A stretch of 15,182 bases of DNA from the NCBI GenBank assembly GCA_031270215.1, contig JAISYB010000135.1, forward strand, positions 1 to 15,182. The letters run 5' to 3'. Under the pieces are notes generated by a model. The model did not search any database. It worked only from the letters and a program-made list of their open reading frames with translations, and was not told the DNA's origin. Below, piece after piece: positions 6,696 through 13,041 of this stretch (position 1 is its first letter; each line of letters opens with the position of its first letter). This DNA comes from Streptococcaceae bacterium. GTDB taxonomy: Bacteria; Bacillota; Bacilli; Lactobacillales; Streptococcaceae. Both the position numbers and the translations under genes were made by a program.

Positions 6696-6748
6696 GAAAA
6701 AACGTATGAAATCAATGTTTCCACAAACGAATTTCATACGATTTTTTT
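6696..6748. terminator. Strong bidirectional terminator before the convergent PPDK regulator gene
   Basis: A perfect 10-bp stem (CGTATGAAAT at 6703-6712, ATTTCATACG at 6731-6740) has six As on the left and seven Ts on the right, so it can terminate transcription from both sides. It lies between the forward-strand debris and the 3' end of the reverse-strand gene ending at 6812. Confidence 0.85.
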
Positions 6749-6811
6749 ATTTTCAAGACATTTAGGTCAGCCTCAAGCATAAAACTATCACATGCTAGCC
6801 GAACACAATAC

Positions 6812-7639
6812 TTAGTTGAAGTGTTTATTGTCTGGATCGATTTCCTCTAGAATAATTGCTGCGGTTTCTTCTATCGAAAGCTTGGCAACATTAATCACCG
6901 CACAGTCTAGCTTATTGAAGACGTCATTTGCGTATTCGAGTTCTTTTTTGATATTTTCGATATTTGAGTAGGCATTACTATCAGTTAGTCCGTAGGACTT
7001 CATTCGCTCAACGCGAATGTCATTTAAAATCTTAGGGTCAGTCGTTAATCCGAAGATTTTATGTTTATCAATCTCAAAGATTTCCTTTGGTAATGTCGCT
7101 TGCGGAACAAGTGGAAGATTGGCAACCTTAACGCCTTTATTAGCTAAAAATAGACTAAGTGGCGATTTTGAGGTGCGAGAAACACCCAGTATTACGACAT
7201 CAGCCAGTTGAAATCCTGTTGGGTCTTGCCCATCATCATAGGTCTGGAAAAATTCCATTGCAGCAATGCGGTCAAAGTATCTTTCGTCTAGCTTATGCTG
7301 TGCCCCATAGGTTAAGGTCGGCGCTTCGCCAGAGAGTTCAGTGAACTTTTTAAGCATTGGATTCATGATGTCAAAGACGGTTAAGTCATGCACTTTCGCA
7401 AAATCTCGAACGATGTCACTTAACTCATCTTGGATGAGCGTATGAATAATGACAGCTCGCTTTTCCAAAGCAGATTTCAAAATTCGCTTTAGCCGCTCAG
7501 GATTCTTAACAAAGGTAAAGCGTTTGGTGAAAAATCGTGTTCTTGGAAACTGTGGTTCTACGGCTTGAAAAAGCTTCATTCCCGTATCTCCCACGGAATC
7601 GCTGATGACAAAAACATTGATTTCGGAAGTTTTACTCAT
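6812..7639 (-). CDS. PPDK/PEP synthase regulatory protein (bifunctional kinase/pyrophosphorylase, DUF299)
   Basis: Members of this family (YqfL in Bacillus) inactivate pyruvate phosphate dikinase or PEP synthase by ADP-dependent phosphorylation of a Thr next to the catalytic His, and reactivate it by phosphate-dependent dephosphorylation. The 275-residue protein has the family N-terminus (VFVISDSVGDTG, about 10-20), an ISGD-like middle with DIMNPML, and the P-loop GVSRTSKSP at 152-160 preceded by ADVVILG. It continues with NLPLVP and a KIFGLTTDP block, all family-typical, and is full length. The ATG has AAGGAG on its strand and a TATAAT further up. The gene is alone, flanked by decayed DNA on both sides. 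No target enzyme gene (ppdK or ppsA) is in the window, so the substrate is inferred from the family. Confidence 0.92.
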   Translation of the reverse strand: MSKTSEINVFVISDSVGDTGMKLFQAVEPQFPRTRFFTKRFTFVKNPERLKRILKSALEKRAVIIHTLIQDELSDIVRDFAKVHDLTVFDIMNPMLKKFTELSGEAPTLTYGAQHKLDERYFDRIAAMEFFQTYDDGQDPTGFQLADVVILGVSRTSKSPLSLFLANKGVKVANLPLVPQATLPKEIFEIDKHKIFGLTTDPKILNDIRVERMKSYGLTDSNAYSNIENIKKELEYANDVFNKLDCAVINVAKLSIEETAAIILEEIDPDNKHFN

Positions 7640-7675
7640 TTTTGGCTCCTTATGTTAATTAATTGATTTGTTTAT

Positions 7676-7681
7676 ATTATA
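7676..7681 (-). promoter_or_regulatory. -10 element of the PPDK regulator gene
   Basis: On the reverse strand a consensus TATAAT lies about 37 bp upstream of the start codon. The hexamer 17 bp further up (TCAATT) is a weak -35 match. Confidence 0.6.
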
Positions 7682-7855
7682 ACATAGATAAATATCGAAA
7701 TTGATACAATTACAAAAAGGCTTTAAAATCTCATAAATAAAGGGTTTTTGAGTATTGCTCAAGCTGTTTTTTTGGGGGGACATTTTTTAGTGGTTGTTAG
7801 GGAAATGCAAGGTCGAGTTGTTCAAAGGGTGGGGTCGTGAGGGAGTATGATTTGT

Positions 7856-7890
7856 AAAAATACGAAAGAAACGATTCGTATTATTTTTTT
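7856..7890 (+). terminator. Rho-independent terminator
   Basis: A perfect 8-bp stem AATACGAA (7859-7866) / TTCGTATT (7875-7882) with an 8-nt loop is preceded by As and followed by a T-run. It stands directly upstream of the recombinase fragment with no intact forward gene before it, so it is probably a leftover from a lost gene. Confidence 0.7.
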
Positions 7891-7892
7891 AA

Positions 7893-8033
7893 TATGCTCA
7901 TGGCTTGATTGATGATGAGATTAAGGAGATTTTTGATGAAGATTTATTTAGAAGTTTGGTTGAGGTGATGACAGTTCAGGTTGATGGGAGAGTTGTGGTT
8001 AGGTTTAAGGATGGGGGAGAAGTAAACGGATAG
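7893..8033 (+). pseudogene. C-terminal fragment of a probable serine recombinase/resolvase
   Basis: One frame encodes YAHGLIDDEIKEIFDEDLF, then RSLVEVMTVQVDG and RVVVRFKDGGEVNG before a TAG. The order F-D-E-x-LFRSLVE, a beta-strand, then VVRFKDG-x-E at the very end is characteristic of the C-terminus of large serine recombinases of phages and conjugative elements. The frame is closed immediately upstream by TAA (7890-7892) and there is no start codon or catalytic domain, so only about 46 codons survive. Family assignment rests on a short tail and is moderate. It suggests an integrated element was once here and was mostly deleted. Confidence 0.55.
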
Positions 8034-8202
8034 TTTTGAAAACAAAGCAATGTCGTAAAAATGTTGGAAATATAAATTTATTATGGAATCTCGGTATTCA
8101 GCAATCAACAGAAAGTTACTTTTGTGAAAACCGGTTAATTCTGTTACACTTTAGATAATACTTTTGTTTTAGACGGAATATCAATGTTTTTAGAAGGTAG
8201 GT

Positions 8203-8625
8203 ATGGATATGTTTTGGAATAATTTAATTGCAATAGCGGTATTGATTATTGCGCTAGCATTTGTAGTATTAGTTTTCTTTGTTGTAAAGCTACTGCATTC
8301 AGTTAGAGAAACAGTGGACAAGACGAGTCAGACACTTGACGTTTTGAGTAGTGACACACGTGTTTTGATGCATCAGGCAGAGGGTATCATGGTCAAGACC
8401 AATGTGCTTTTAGATGACGTCAATGGTAAGGTGGCAACAATTGATCCATTGTTTGACGCAATTGCCGATTTATCAGAAACGGTGTCTGATTTAAACGATT
8501 CTAGTCGTCGATTTGTTAAAACGTTTAGTCAGGCTAAAGGAACAATGAAGAAGGCAGGAGTAGCTGTCGCACTTAGTAAAACAGGCATGAAGTTGTTTAG
8601 AAAAAGAGAAGCTAAGCAGTCATAG
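8203..8625 (+). CDS. DUF948 membrane-anchored coiled-coil protein
   Basis: The 140-residue protein begins with a single membrane segment (about residues 7-30). A long heptad-like helical region follows (HSVRETVDKTSQTLDVLSSDTRVLMHQ and on, about 32-105), with the D-D-V-N-G-K-V segment typical of DUF948, and a basic tail (KLFRKREAKQS). It is probably anchored in the membrane with a long coiled coil; the biochemical role is unknown in the family. A second ATG lies two codons downstream (8209); the first is kept because AGAAGGTAGG lies directly before it. It is followed after 24 nt by a YtxH-like gene, a pairing common in Lactobacillales that suggests a shared envelope or general-stress role. Confidence 0.8.
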   Translation: MDMFWNNLIAIAVLIIALAFVVLVFFVVKLLHSVRETVDKTSQTLDVLSSDTRVLMHQAEGIMVKTNVLLDDVNGKVATIDPLFDAIADLSETVSDLNDSSRRFVKTFSQAKGTMKKAGVAVALSKTGMKLFRKREAKQS

Positions 8626-8649
8626 TCTTAGTGAAAGTGAGGAAAACAG

Positions 8650-9042
8650 ATGAGTAAGGAAAAGAAAAGTGGCTTAGTTTCAGGCTTAATCATTGGTGGT
8701 GTGATTGGTGGCGTTGCAACTTATCTATTAGCACCAAAAGCAGGTGAGCTTAAGGAGAAAGTTGAAAAAACTCTAGATGAACTTGATTTGTCAGATGATT
8801 GTCAGCTTAGTGAGCTCTTAAAAAGGACAGGAAATGATTTAAAACGTAGCGCAGCAGATGTTGTGGAGCATTTAAAGGCGCAAGGCGTTAGTCTATCTGA
8901 TGTTATTAATCCAAACGGGCAGGCATTTTCAGCGGGTTTATTTGAAGCATTTAATGCCCAAACGCAAGAGGTGTCAGATGAGCTTGATGAAGTAGAGGAT
9001 ATTGTGCTTGATGCTGACGAATTAGTTGATAAAAATAAATAA
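8650..9042 (+). CDS. YtxH-like small envelope protein
   Basis: The 130-residue protein has a basic N-terminus (MSKEKK), then one glycine-rich hydrophobic segment (GLVSGLIIGGVIGGVATYLLAPKAG, about residues 8-32). That pattern, ending in LLAP-K-x-G, defines YtxH/Gsp13-type proteins. The rest is helical and strongly acidic toward the C-terminus (DELDEVEDIVLDADELVD). B. subtilis YtxH is a general-stress protein; the molecular role is unknown. TGAGGA precedes the ATG. It probably forms a two-gene operon with the DUF948 gene. Confidence 0.8.
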   Translation: MSKEKKSGLVSGLIIGGVIGGVATYLLAPKAGELKEKVEKTLDELDLSDDCQLSELLKRTGNDLKRSAADVVEHLKAQGVSLSDVINPNGQAFSAGLFEAFNAQTQEVSDELDEVEDIVLDADELVDKNK

Positions 9043-9122
9043 TCCTGCAAAAGTAGGCGGGACAAAGGTGAATTAAGAAGGCATAACTTTTGTTTTGTTG
9101 TTTATTCGGATTTAAAGCAAGA

Positions 9123-9154
9123 AGAGCTTGGGATTATCTTAACTCCCAAGCTCT
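9123..9154. terminator. Hairpin between convergent YtxH-like and DUF3042 genes
   Basis: A perfect 11-bp stem AGAGCTTGGGA (9123-9133) / TCCCAAGCTCT (9144-9154) has a 10-nt loop. No T-run follows on the forward strand; on the reverse strand a broken T-tract (TTCTTGCTTT) follows, so it best serves the DUF3042 gene. Confidence 0.75.
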
Positions 9155-9171
9155 AATCATTATCTGTAACA

Positions 9172-9339
9172 TTAGTGAGAAATACGTTTGCGTGCTGCTT
9201 TTTTGCGGTTTGCTTCGATGAATTTTTCCTTTTCATCAATTGGGTCAATCACTGTTTTTTTGATTGCCGCTGCAATAGTCGCCGCAGTACCGACAGTGAC
9301 AGCAATGCCTGTCACAACACCTTTAGCAAATTTGCCCAT
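9172..9339 (-). CDS. DUF3042 miniprotein
   Basis: Only 55 residues. It opens with MGKFAKGVVTG, continues as a hydrophobic Ala/Thr/Val membrane helix (about 6-25), and ends in a charged tail (IDPIDEKEKFIEANRKKAARKRISH). This matches DUF3042, a small protein found in Lactobacillales. The start was chosen at the ATG preceded by a near-perfect AAGGAGG on its strand; an upstream in-frame ATG at 9439-9441 would add an unlikely 34-residue extension. Function is unknown; the single helix and basic end suggest a membrane-associated protein. It is divergent from the GDPD gene, and neighbours of this kind are a recurrent arrangement in enterococcus-like genomes. Confidence 0.82.
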   Translation of the reverse strand: MGKFAKGVVTGIAVTVGTAATIAAAIKKTVIDPIDEKEKFIEANRKKAARKRISH

Positions 9340-9439
9340 AAGAACCTCCTTATTTGAAAAAGCTATACCTTCATTATGGACTTTTTTGCTGAAATTTGCC
9401 ACAGATAAGATTGAAAAAATTAGACCCTTTGGAGGAATC

Positions 9440-10186
9440 ATGACAGAAGTAATTGCACATCGCGGTAATCGTAGCTATTTTCCTGAGAACACCTTGCCGG
9501 CATTTTTAAGTGCGATAGAGCTTGGCGTAGACGGGATTGAGCTAGATGTTCATCTTTCAAAGGATGATGAATTAATTGTGATGCATGATGAAAAGATTGA
9601 TAGAACAACTGACAGCACAGGATTTATCCGTGATTATACACTTGATGAGCTAAAAGCTTTTGATGCAGGAAGCTGGTATGATGAACAGGTTAAGGGAACG
9701 AAAATTCCGACTTTATCCGAGGTCATTAATCTCTTAAATGTCAATGATTTTCATGGTTTACTAAACATTGAAGTTAAGACGGACAATATCGAATATCCGG
9801 CAATTGAAGCGATTTTAGCAGAAAAAATGAAAAAGACAAGGTTGAAATTTTCGTATATGTATTCTAGTTTTAACCTTGAAACGCTTAAGAGGATCGCATT
9901 ATTTGATTCAGAAGCTAAGAGAGGATATATTCTAGGAACAAGTGAAAAAAAGGTCAAATCTGCCTTAAAGCTGGATTTTTTAGAGGCAATTCATCCAAAG
10001 ATAGATTGGGTAATGGCAAATTTAACGAAGATAGAGGACTTTCCTTTACCTATTAGAACTTGGACGGTAAATGATGAGGGGCAAATGCGGCTTGTCTATC
10101 GAAATCACCTTTCAGCCTTGATGACGGATTATCCCGAGCTGGCATTACAACTGCGAAGTGAAATGGATGTTTTGCCAGATGAATAA
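9440..10186 (+). CDS. Glycerophosphodiester phosphodiesterase
   Basis: Hydrolyses glycerophosphodiesters (from phospholipid or teichoic acid turnover) to glycerol 3-phosphate and an alcohol. The 248-residue protein has no signal peptide and is a single GDPD TIM-barrel domain. The catalytic and metal-binding residues are in place: HRG (7-9), FPENT (14-18), GIELDVH (32-38, giving Glu34, Asp36 and His38) and MHDE with His49. The late WTVND and SALMTDYP motifs are also typical. The start has an ideal GGAGG at 9431-9435; a longer frame reaching back to 9188 is rejected because it would run over the DUF3042 gene. It overlaps miaA by 8 nt. Confidence 0.93.
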   Translation: MTEVIAHRGNRSYFPENTLPAFLSAIELGVDGIELDVHLSKDDELIVMHDEKIDRTTDSTGFIRDYTLDELKAFDAGSWYDEQVKGTKIPTLSEVINLLNVNDFHGLLNIEVKTDNIEYPAIEAILAEKMKKTRLKFSYMYSSFNLETLKRIALFDSEAKRGYILGTSEKKVKSALKLDFLEAIHPKIDWVMANLTKIEDFPLPIRTWTVNDEGQMRLVYRNHLSALMTDYPELALQLRSEMDVLPDE

Positions 10187-11075
10187 ACTTTTAGTAGTAG
10201 TTGGACCGACAGCAGTTGGTAAAACAAGGTTAGGAATTGACTTGGCACGTAAGTTTAATGGTGAGATTATCAGTGGCGATTCAATGCAAATCTATCGTCA
10301 TTTGGATATTGGTACAGCGAAAGCAACGCATGAAGAACAACAATTAGCGCAGCACCATTTGATTGATATTCGGGAGGTTAGCGAGGGGTTTTCGGCATTT
10401 GACTTTGTTCATCTAGCGCAAAATGCGATTGAGGAGATTAGGCAGCGTGGCAAGCTACCGATTATTGTTGGTGGAACAGGGCTGTATATTCAAGCTTTAT
10501 TGGAGGGCTACCACCTTGGTGGCGGAGACCATCATGAGTCAATTCAGGCTAGGCAGCGTGCTTTAGAGGAGAGTAATCAGACCGATTTGGAGCTGAAAGT
10601 TAAGCTAGAGGCTTTAGAAGTAGCCAAAACAACGGATTTATCAGCTAACAATCGCCGCCGTCTTGCACGCCGCATTGCGCTTTTAGAATCTGGCATTTCA
10701 TCAGTTAATCAATCCGTCACTCATGATGTTTTGCTGCTTGGTTTAAATACCAACCGTGATTTGCTATATCAGCGAATTAATCAACGTGTTGATTGGATGC
10801 TTGAGAATGGTTTGTTAGATGAAGCATTATGGTTAAAGACGAATTACTCAGACACTCAAGCTAGTAAGGCAATCGGCTACAAAGAGCTTTTCCCCTATTT
10901 TGCTGGTGATCTGGCTTTAGAAGAAGCTGTTGAGCTGATTAAAAGAAATTCAAGACGTTATGCTAAGCGACAACTGACTTGGTTTAGAAATCGAATGAAC
11001 GTTAAGTTTTGGGATTTGATTTGCGATGAAGGTGCGCAGGAAAATTTAGAACATGAGGTAGAAAAGTGGCTTTGA
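10179..11075 (+). CDS. miaA: tRNA dimethylallyltransferase MiaA
   Basis: Transfers the dimethylallyl group to the N6 of A37 in tRNAs that read codons starting with U; cytoplasmic. The 298-residue protein has the P-loop GPTAVGKT (9-16), the catalytic DSMQIYRHLDIGTAK block (34-48) and the IIVGGTGLYI motif. It also has NNRRRLARRIALLE and, near the end, KAIGYKEL and SRRYAKRQLTWFRN, all MiaA signatures. The start chosen is ATG 10179, fitting the family N-terminus; GTG 10158 in frame would add seven residues, and neither has a strong ribosome site, so translation is probably coupled to the GDPD gene. It overlaps hflX by 10 nt. Confidence 0.95.
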   Translation: MNKLLVVVGPTAVGKTRLGIDLARKFNGEIISGDSMQIYRHLDIGTAKATHEEQQLAQHHLIDIREVSEGFSAFDFVHLAQNAIEEIRQRGKLPIIVGGTGLYIQALLEGYHLGGGDHHESIQARQRALEESNQTDLELKVKLEALEVAKTTDLSANNRRRLARRIALLESGISSVNQSVTHDVLLLGLNTNRDLLYQRINQRVDWMLENGLLDEALWLKTNYSDTQASKAIGYKELFPYFAGDLALEEAVELIKRNSRRYAKRQLTWFRNRMNVKFWDLICDEGAQENLEHEVEKWL

Positions 11076-12319
11076 TTAACAATCAAGAGGAAATAGAAAA
11101 AGTGATTATTGTTGGGGTTGAAACGCCACAAAACTTTAAAAACTTTACAACATCATTTAAAGAATTAGCGAAGCTTGCCACTGTTGCAGGCGGTGAAGTT
11201 ATTGCAACGATTAGACAAAATCGTGAAAAAATTGATAGCAAAACACTCATCGGTAAGGGAAAGCTTGAAGAATTGCAAACTATGATTGAGCAAAAGGAAG
11301 CTGTAACTGTTATTTTCAATCAACGCTTAACGCCAAGACAGCAGTTGATTTTAGAGAGAACATTAAAGATTAAAGTGATTGATCGAATGCAGCTTATCTT
11401 GGATATTTTTGCACTGCGAGCGAAAAGTAGTGAAGGACAGCTTCAAGTAGAGCTTGCACAGCTTAATTACTTGCTACCCAGATTAGCTGGGCAGAGTATA
11501 GGACTTTCAAGGCAAGCAGGCGGAATCGGTAGTCGTGGTCCGGGAGAGAAAAAGCTAGAAACAGACCGCAGGCATATCGAATCTCGTATCCTGCAAATCA
11601 AGCAGGACTTAAAAGCCGTTGAACGCAAACGTGCACTTAATCGTGAAGAAAGACTTAATAGCGGTGTTTATAAAATCGGACTGGTTGGTTATACAAATGC
11701 CGGAAAATCAACAATCTTTGAACAATTAACTAAAGAGGCAACACTTGTTAAGGATCAGCTATTTGCCACACTTGATCCATTGTCTAAGAAAATAGAATTT
11801 GATAATGGATTTCAAGCGGTCTTGACGGATACGGTTGGTTTTATCCAAGATTTACCGATAGAGCTAATTCAAGCGTTTCACTCAACCCTTGAAGAAAGCA
11901 AATATTCTAATCTATTAATTCATGTCGTTGACGCAAGTCATCCGGATTATCAGCTGCATGAAGAAACGGTATTACAAATTCTTGAAACCTTAGGAATGAG
12001 TGCGATACCAATGATTACCGTTTATAATAAAAAGGACTTGATAACAGATAATCAAACCAATCACTTCGGCTCGCTATTAATCTCCTCTTTAGATACGGCA
12101 GATATTAATTTACTTAAAGAAAAAATAATTGATTTAGTCAGCAAAGAATTTATTCCATTTGAGAAAATGTATCAGGCGCATGAAAGCTATCAGATTTATG
12201 AATTGAAAAAACGATTGATCATTATTGAGGAACATTTTGACGAAAGTCGACAAATCTACATTATCAAGGGTTTTGTTGACAAAGCTCATTATTGGTTAGT
12301 TGAATCAGACACAAATTGA
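11066..12319 (+). CDS. hflX: Ribosome-associated GTPase HflX
   Basis: HflX binds and splits ribosomes, particularly stalled or hibernating ones under heat and antibiotic stress. The 417-residue protein has the N-terminal HflX domain with the GKGKLEEL block (63-70) and the linker RGPGEKKLETDRR (157-169). The GTPase domain has G1 GYTNAGKST (208-216), a G2 Thr in ATLDPL (about 235), G3 DTVGF (255-259) and G4 NKKD (321-324). The usual PGETKLE is PGEKKLE here, a mild variation. The start is GTG with GAGGT 6 nt upstream, and the gene overlaps miaA by 10 nt. The same gene pair, with hfq between, is known in proteobacteria. Confidence 0.95.
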   Translation: MALINNQEEIEKVIIVGVETPQNFKNFTTSFKELAKLATVAGGEVIATIRQNREKIDSKTLIGKGKLEELQTMIEQKEAVTVIFNQRLTPRQQLILERTLKIKVIDRMQLILDIFALRAKSSEGQLQVELAQLNYLLPRLAGQSIGLSRQAGGIGSRGPGEKKLETDRRHIESRILQIKQDLKAVERKRALNREERLNSGVYKIGLVGYTNAGKSTIFEQLTKEATLVKDQLFATLDPLSKKIEFDNGFQAVLTDTVGFIQDLPIELIQAFHSTLEESKYSNLLIHVVDASHPDYQLHEETVLQILETLGMSAIPMITVYNKKDLITDNQTNHFGSLLISSLDTADINLLKEKIIDLVSKEFIPFEKMYQAHESYQIYELKKRLIIIEEHFDESRQIYIIKGFVDKAHYWLVESDTN

Positions 12320-12379
12320 ACAAAATGAAGCGATAATTTGCAAAAAATGAAAATTTTTCTTTTATGTTCAGACGTGTTT

Positions 12380-12388
12380 TGTTATGAT
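12380..12388 (+). promoter_or_regulatory. Extended -10 promoter of spx
   Basis: TGT followed by TATGAT (12383-12388) fits an extended -10 element. It lies 30 bp before the spx start codon. The -35 region is weak. Confidence 0.5.
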
Positions 12389-12418
12389 AAAAGTAGTTTC
12401 AAGGAATGAGGGATCTGT

Positions 12419-12823
12419 ATGATTACTTTATTTATTTCACCGAGTTGTACGTCTTGTCGCAAGGCAAAGCGTTGGCTGGAACAGATGGGAATACCCTTTA
12501 AAGAACGTAATATTTTTTCAAATCCATTAACGATTGACGAATTAAAGAAATTGTTAGCCGCCACGGAAAATGGAACAGAAGATTTGATTTCGACACGTTC
12601 TAAAGTATTTCAAAAGATTGATACGAATTTTGATGATTTGAGTATTAATCAGCTGCTCTCAATCGTTGCGAAGAATCCGAGTATTCTGCGGCGTCCATTG
12701 ATTATGGACGAGCGCCGTTTGCAGATTGGGTTTAATGATGACGAAATACGCACTTTTTTGCCAAGAAGTGTTCGTAAGCTGGAGATGAAAGAAGCACAAC
12801 TGAAGGCAGAAACTGGCTTGTAG
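12419..12823 (+). CDS. spx: Spx-family redox-sensing transcriptional regulator
   Basis: Spx binds the alpha C-terminal domain of RNA polymerase and redirects transcription under thiol-oxidative stress; it does not bind DNA alone. The 134-residue protein has the ArsC-like fold and the CxxC switch (Cys10-Thr-Ser-Cys13). It also has Gly52 in NGTEDLISTRSKVFQ, the polymerase-contact residue, and Arg92 in RRPLIMDERRLQIGFNDDEIRTFLPR; all align without gaps to B. subtilis Spx. The C-terminus is slightly longer. The start ATG has a GAGGG site. Many Lactobacillales carry two or more Spx paralogues, so whether this is the main one cannot be told here. ArsC arsenate reductase is excluded by the Spx-specific residues. 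Confidence 0.92.
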   Translation: MITLFISPSCTSCRKAKRWLEQMGIPFKERNIFSNPLTIDELKKLLAATENGTEDLISTRSKVFQKIDTNFDDLSINQLLSIVAKNPSILRRPLIMDERRLQIGFNDDEIRTFLPRSVRKLEMKEAQLKAETGL

Positions 12824-12900
12824 TTGGAAGCTCTATCTTTTAAAAATGGGAAATAAAATGAGGTTAAGACAAATATATCTAAAGACACAAACGAGATAGA

Positions 12901-13007
12901 AGTTGCTCCTTAGAACATTAAGCTGCGATACTCTGAAAATATGTGAAGCTATTTTTGGATATTCCTTCTTAATTCTCGGAGCAGCTCACTTTTGTCTTGA
13001 GCTCTTT
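12901..13007 (+). promoter_or_regulatory. Possible attenuator leader of the CLC transporter gene
   Basis: A hairpin AGCTCA (12983-12988) / TGAGCT (12998-13003) followed by CTTTT looks like a weak terminator 35 bp before the CLC start. Its left arm overlaps a sequence (12978-12986) that can instead pair with AGTTGCTCC at 12901-12909 (9 bp, one G-U), extended by AGAA/TTCT beyond a small internal loop. The two folds exclude each other, as in attenuators and riboswitches. No known fluoride-riboswitch or T-box consensus is seen. It may equally be the terminator of spx. Confidence 0.4.
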
Positions 13008-13041
13008 TAGTTGCTAGAGATTTGAAGGGGAATAATTGAAA

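Larger units (their letters stand above)
7682..8202. other. Largely gene-free stretch with recombinase debris
   Basis: Between the PPDK regulator promoter and the DUF948 gene no intact gene is seen. The stretch holds G-rich forward-strand sequence (7770-7850) without recognisable coding, a terminator hairpin at 7856-7890, and the recombinase tail at 7893-8033. It then runs into an AT-rich leader of the DUF948 gene with a GATAAT at 8154-8159 but no well-spaced -35. Confidence 0.5.

Noticed and set aside
7745..7775. TTGAG/CTCAA hairpin followed by a T-run near the PPDK regulator promoter
   Set aside because: The stem is only 5 bp with a gap before the T-run, and no forward gene ends there.
9188..9439. 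84-residue N-terminal extension of the GDPD protein
   Set aside because: It runs antisense across the DUF3042 gene, and the ideal GGAGG plus ATG at 9440 gives exactly the family N-terminus.
12824..13041. Fluoride riboswitch or T-box upstream of the CLC gene
   Set aside because: I looked for the conserved blocks of both (GGnGATG with a late CTCCT, and GGTGGNACCGCG) and found neither.
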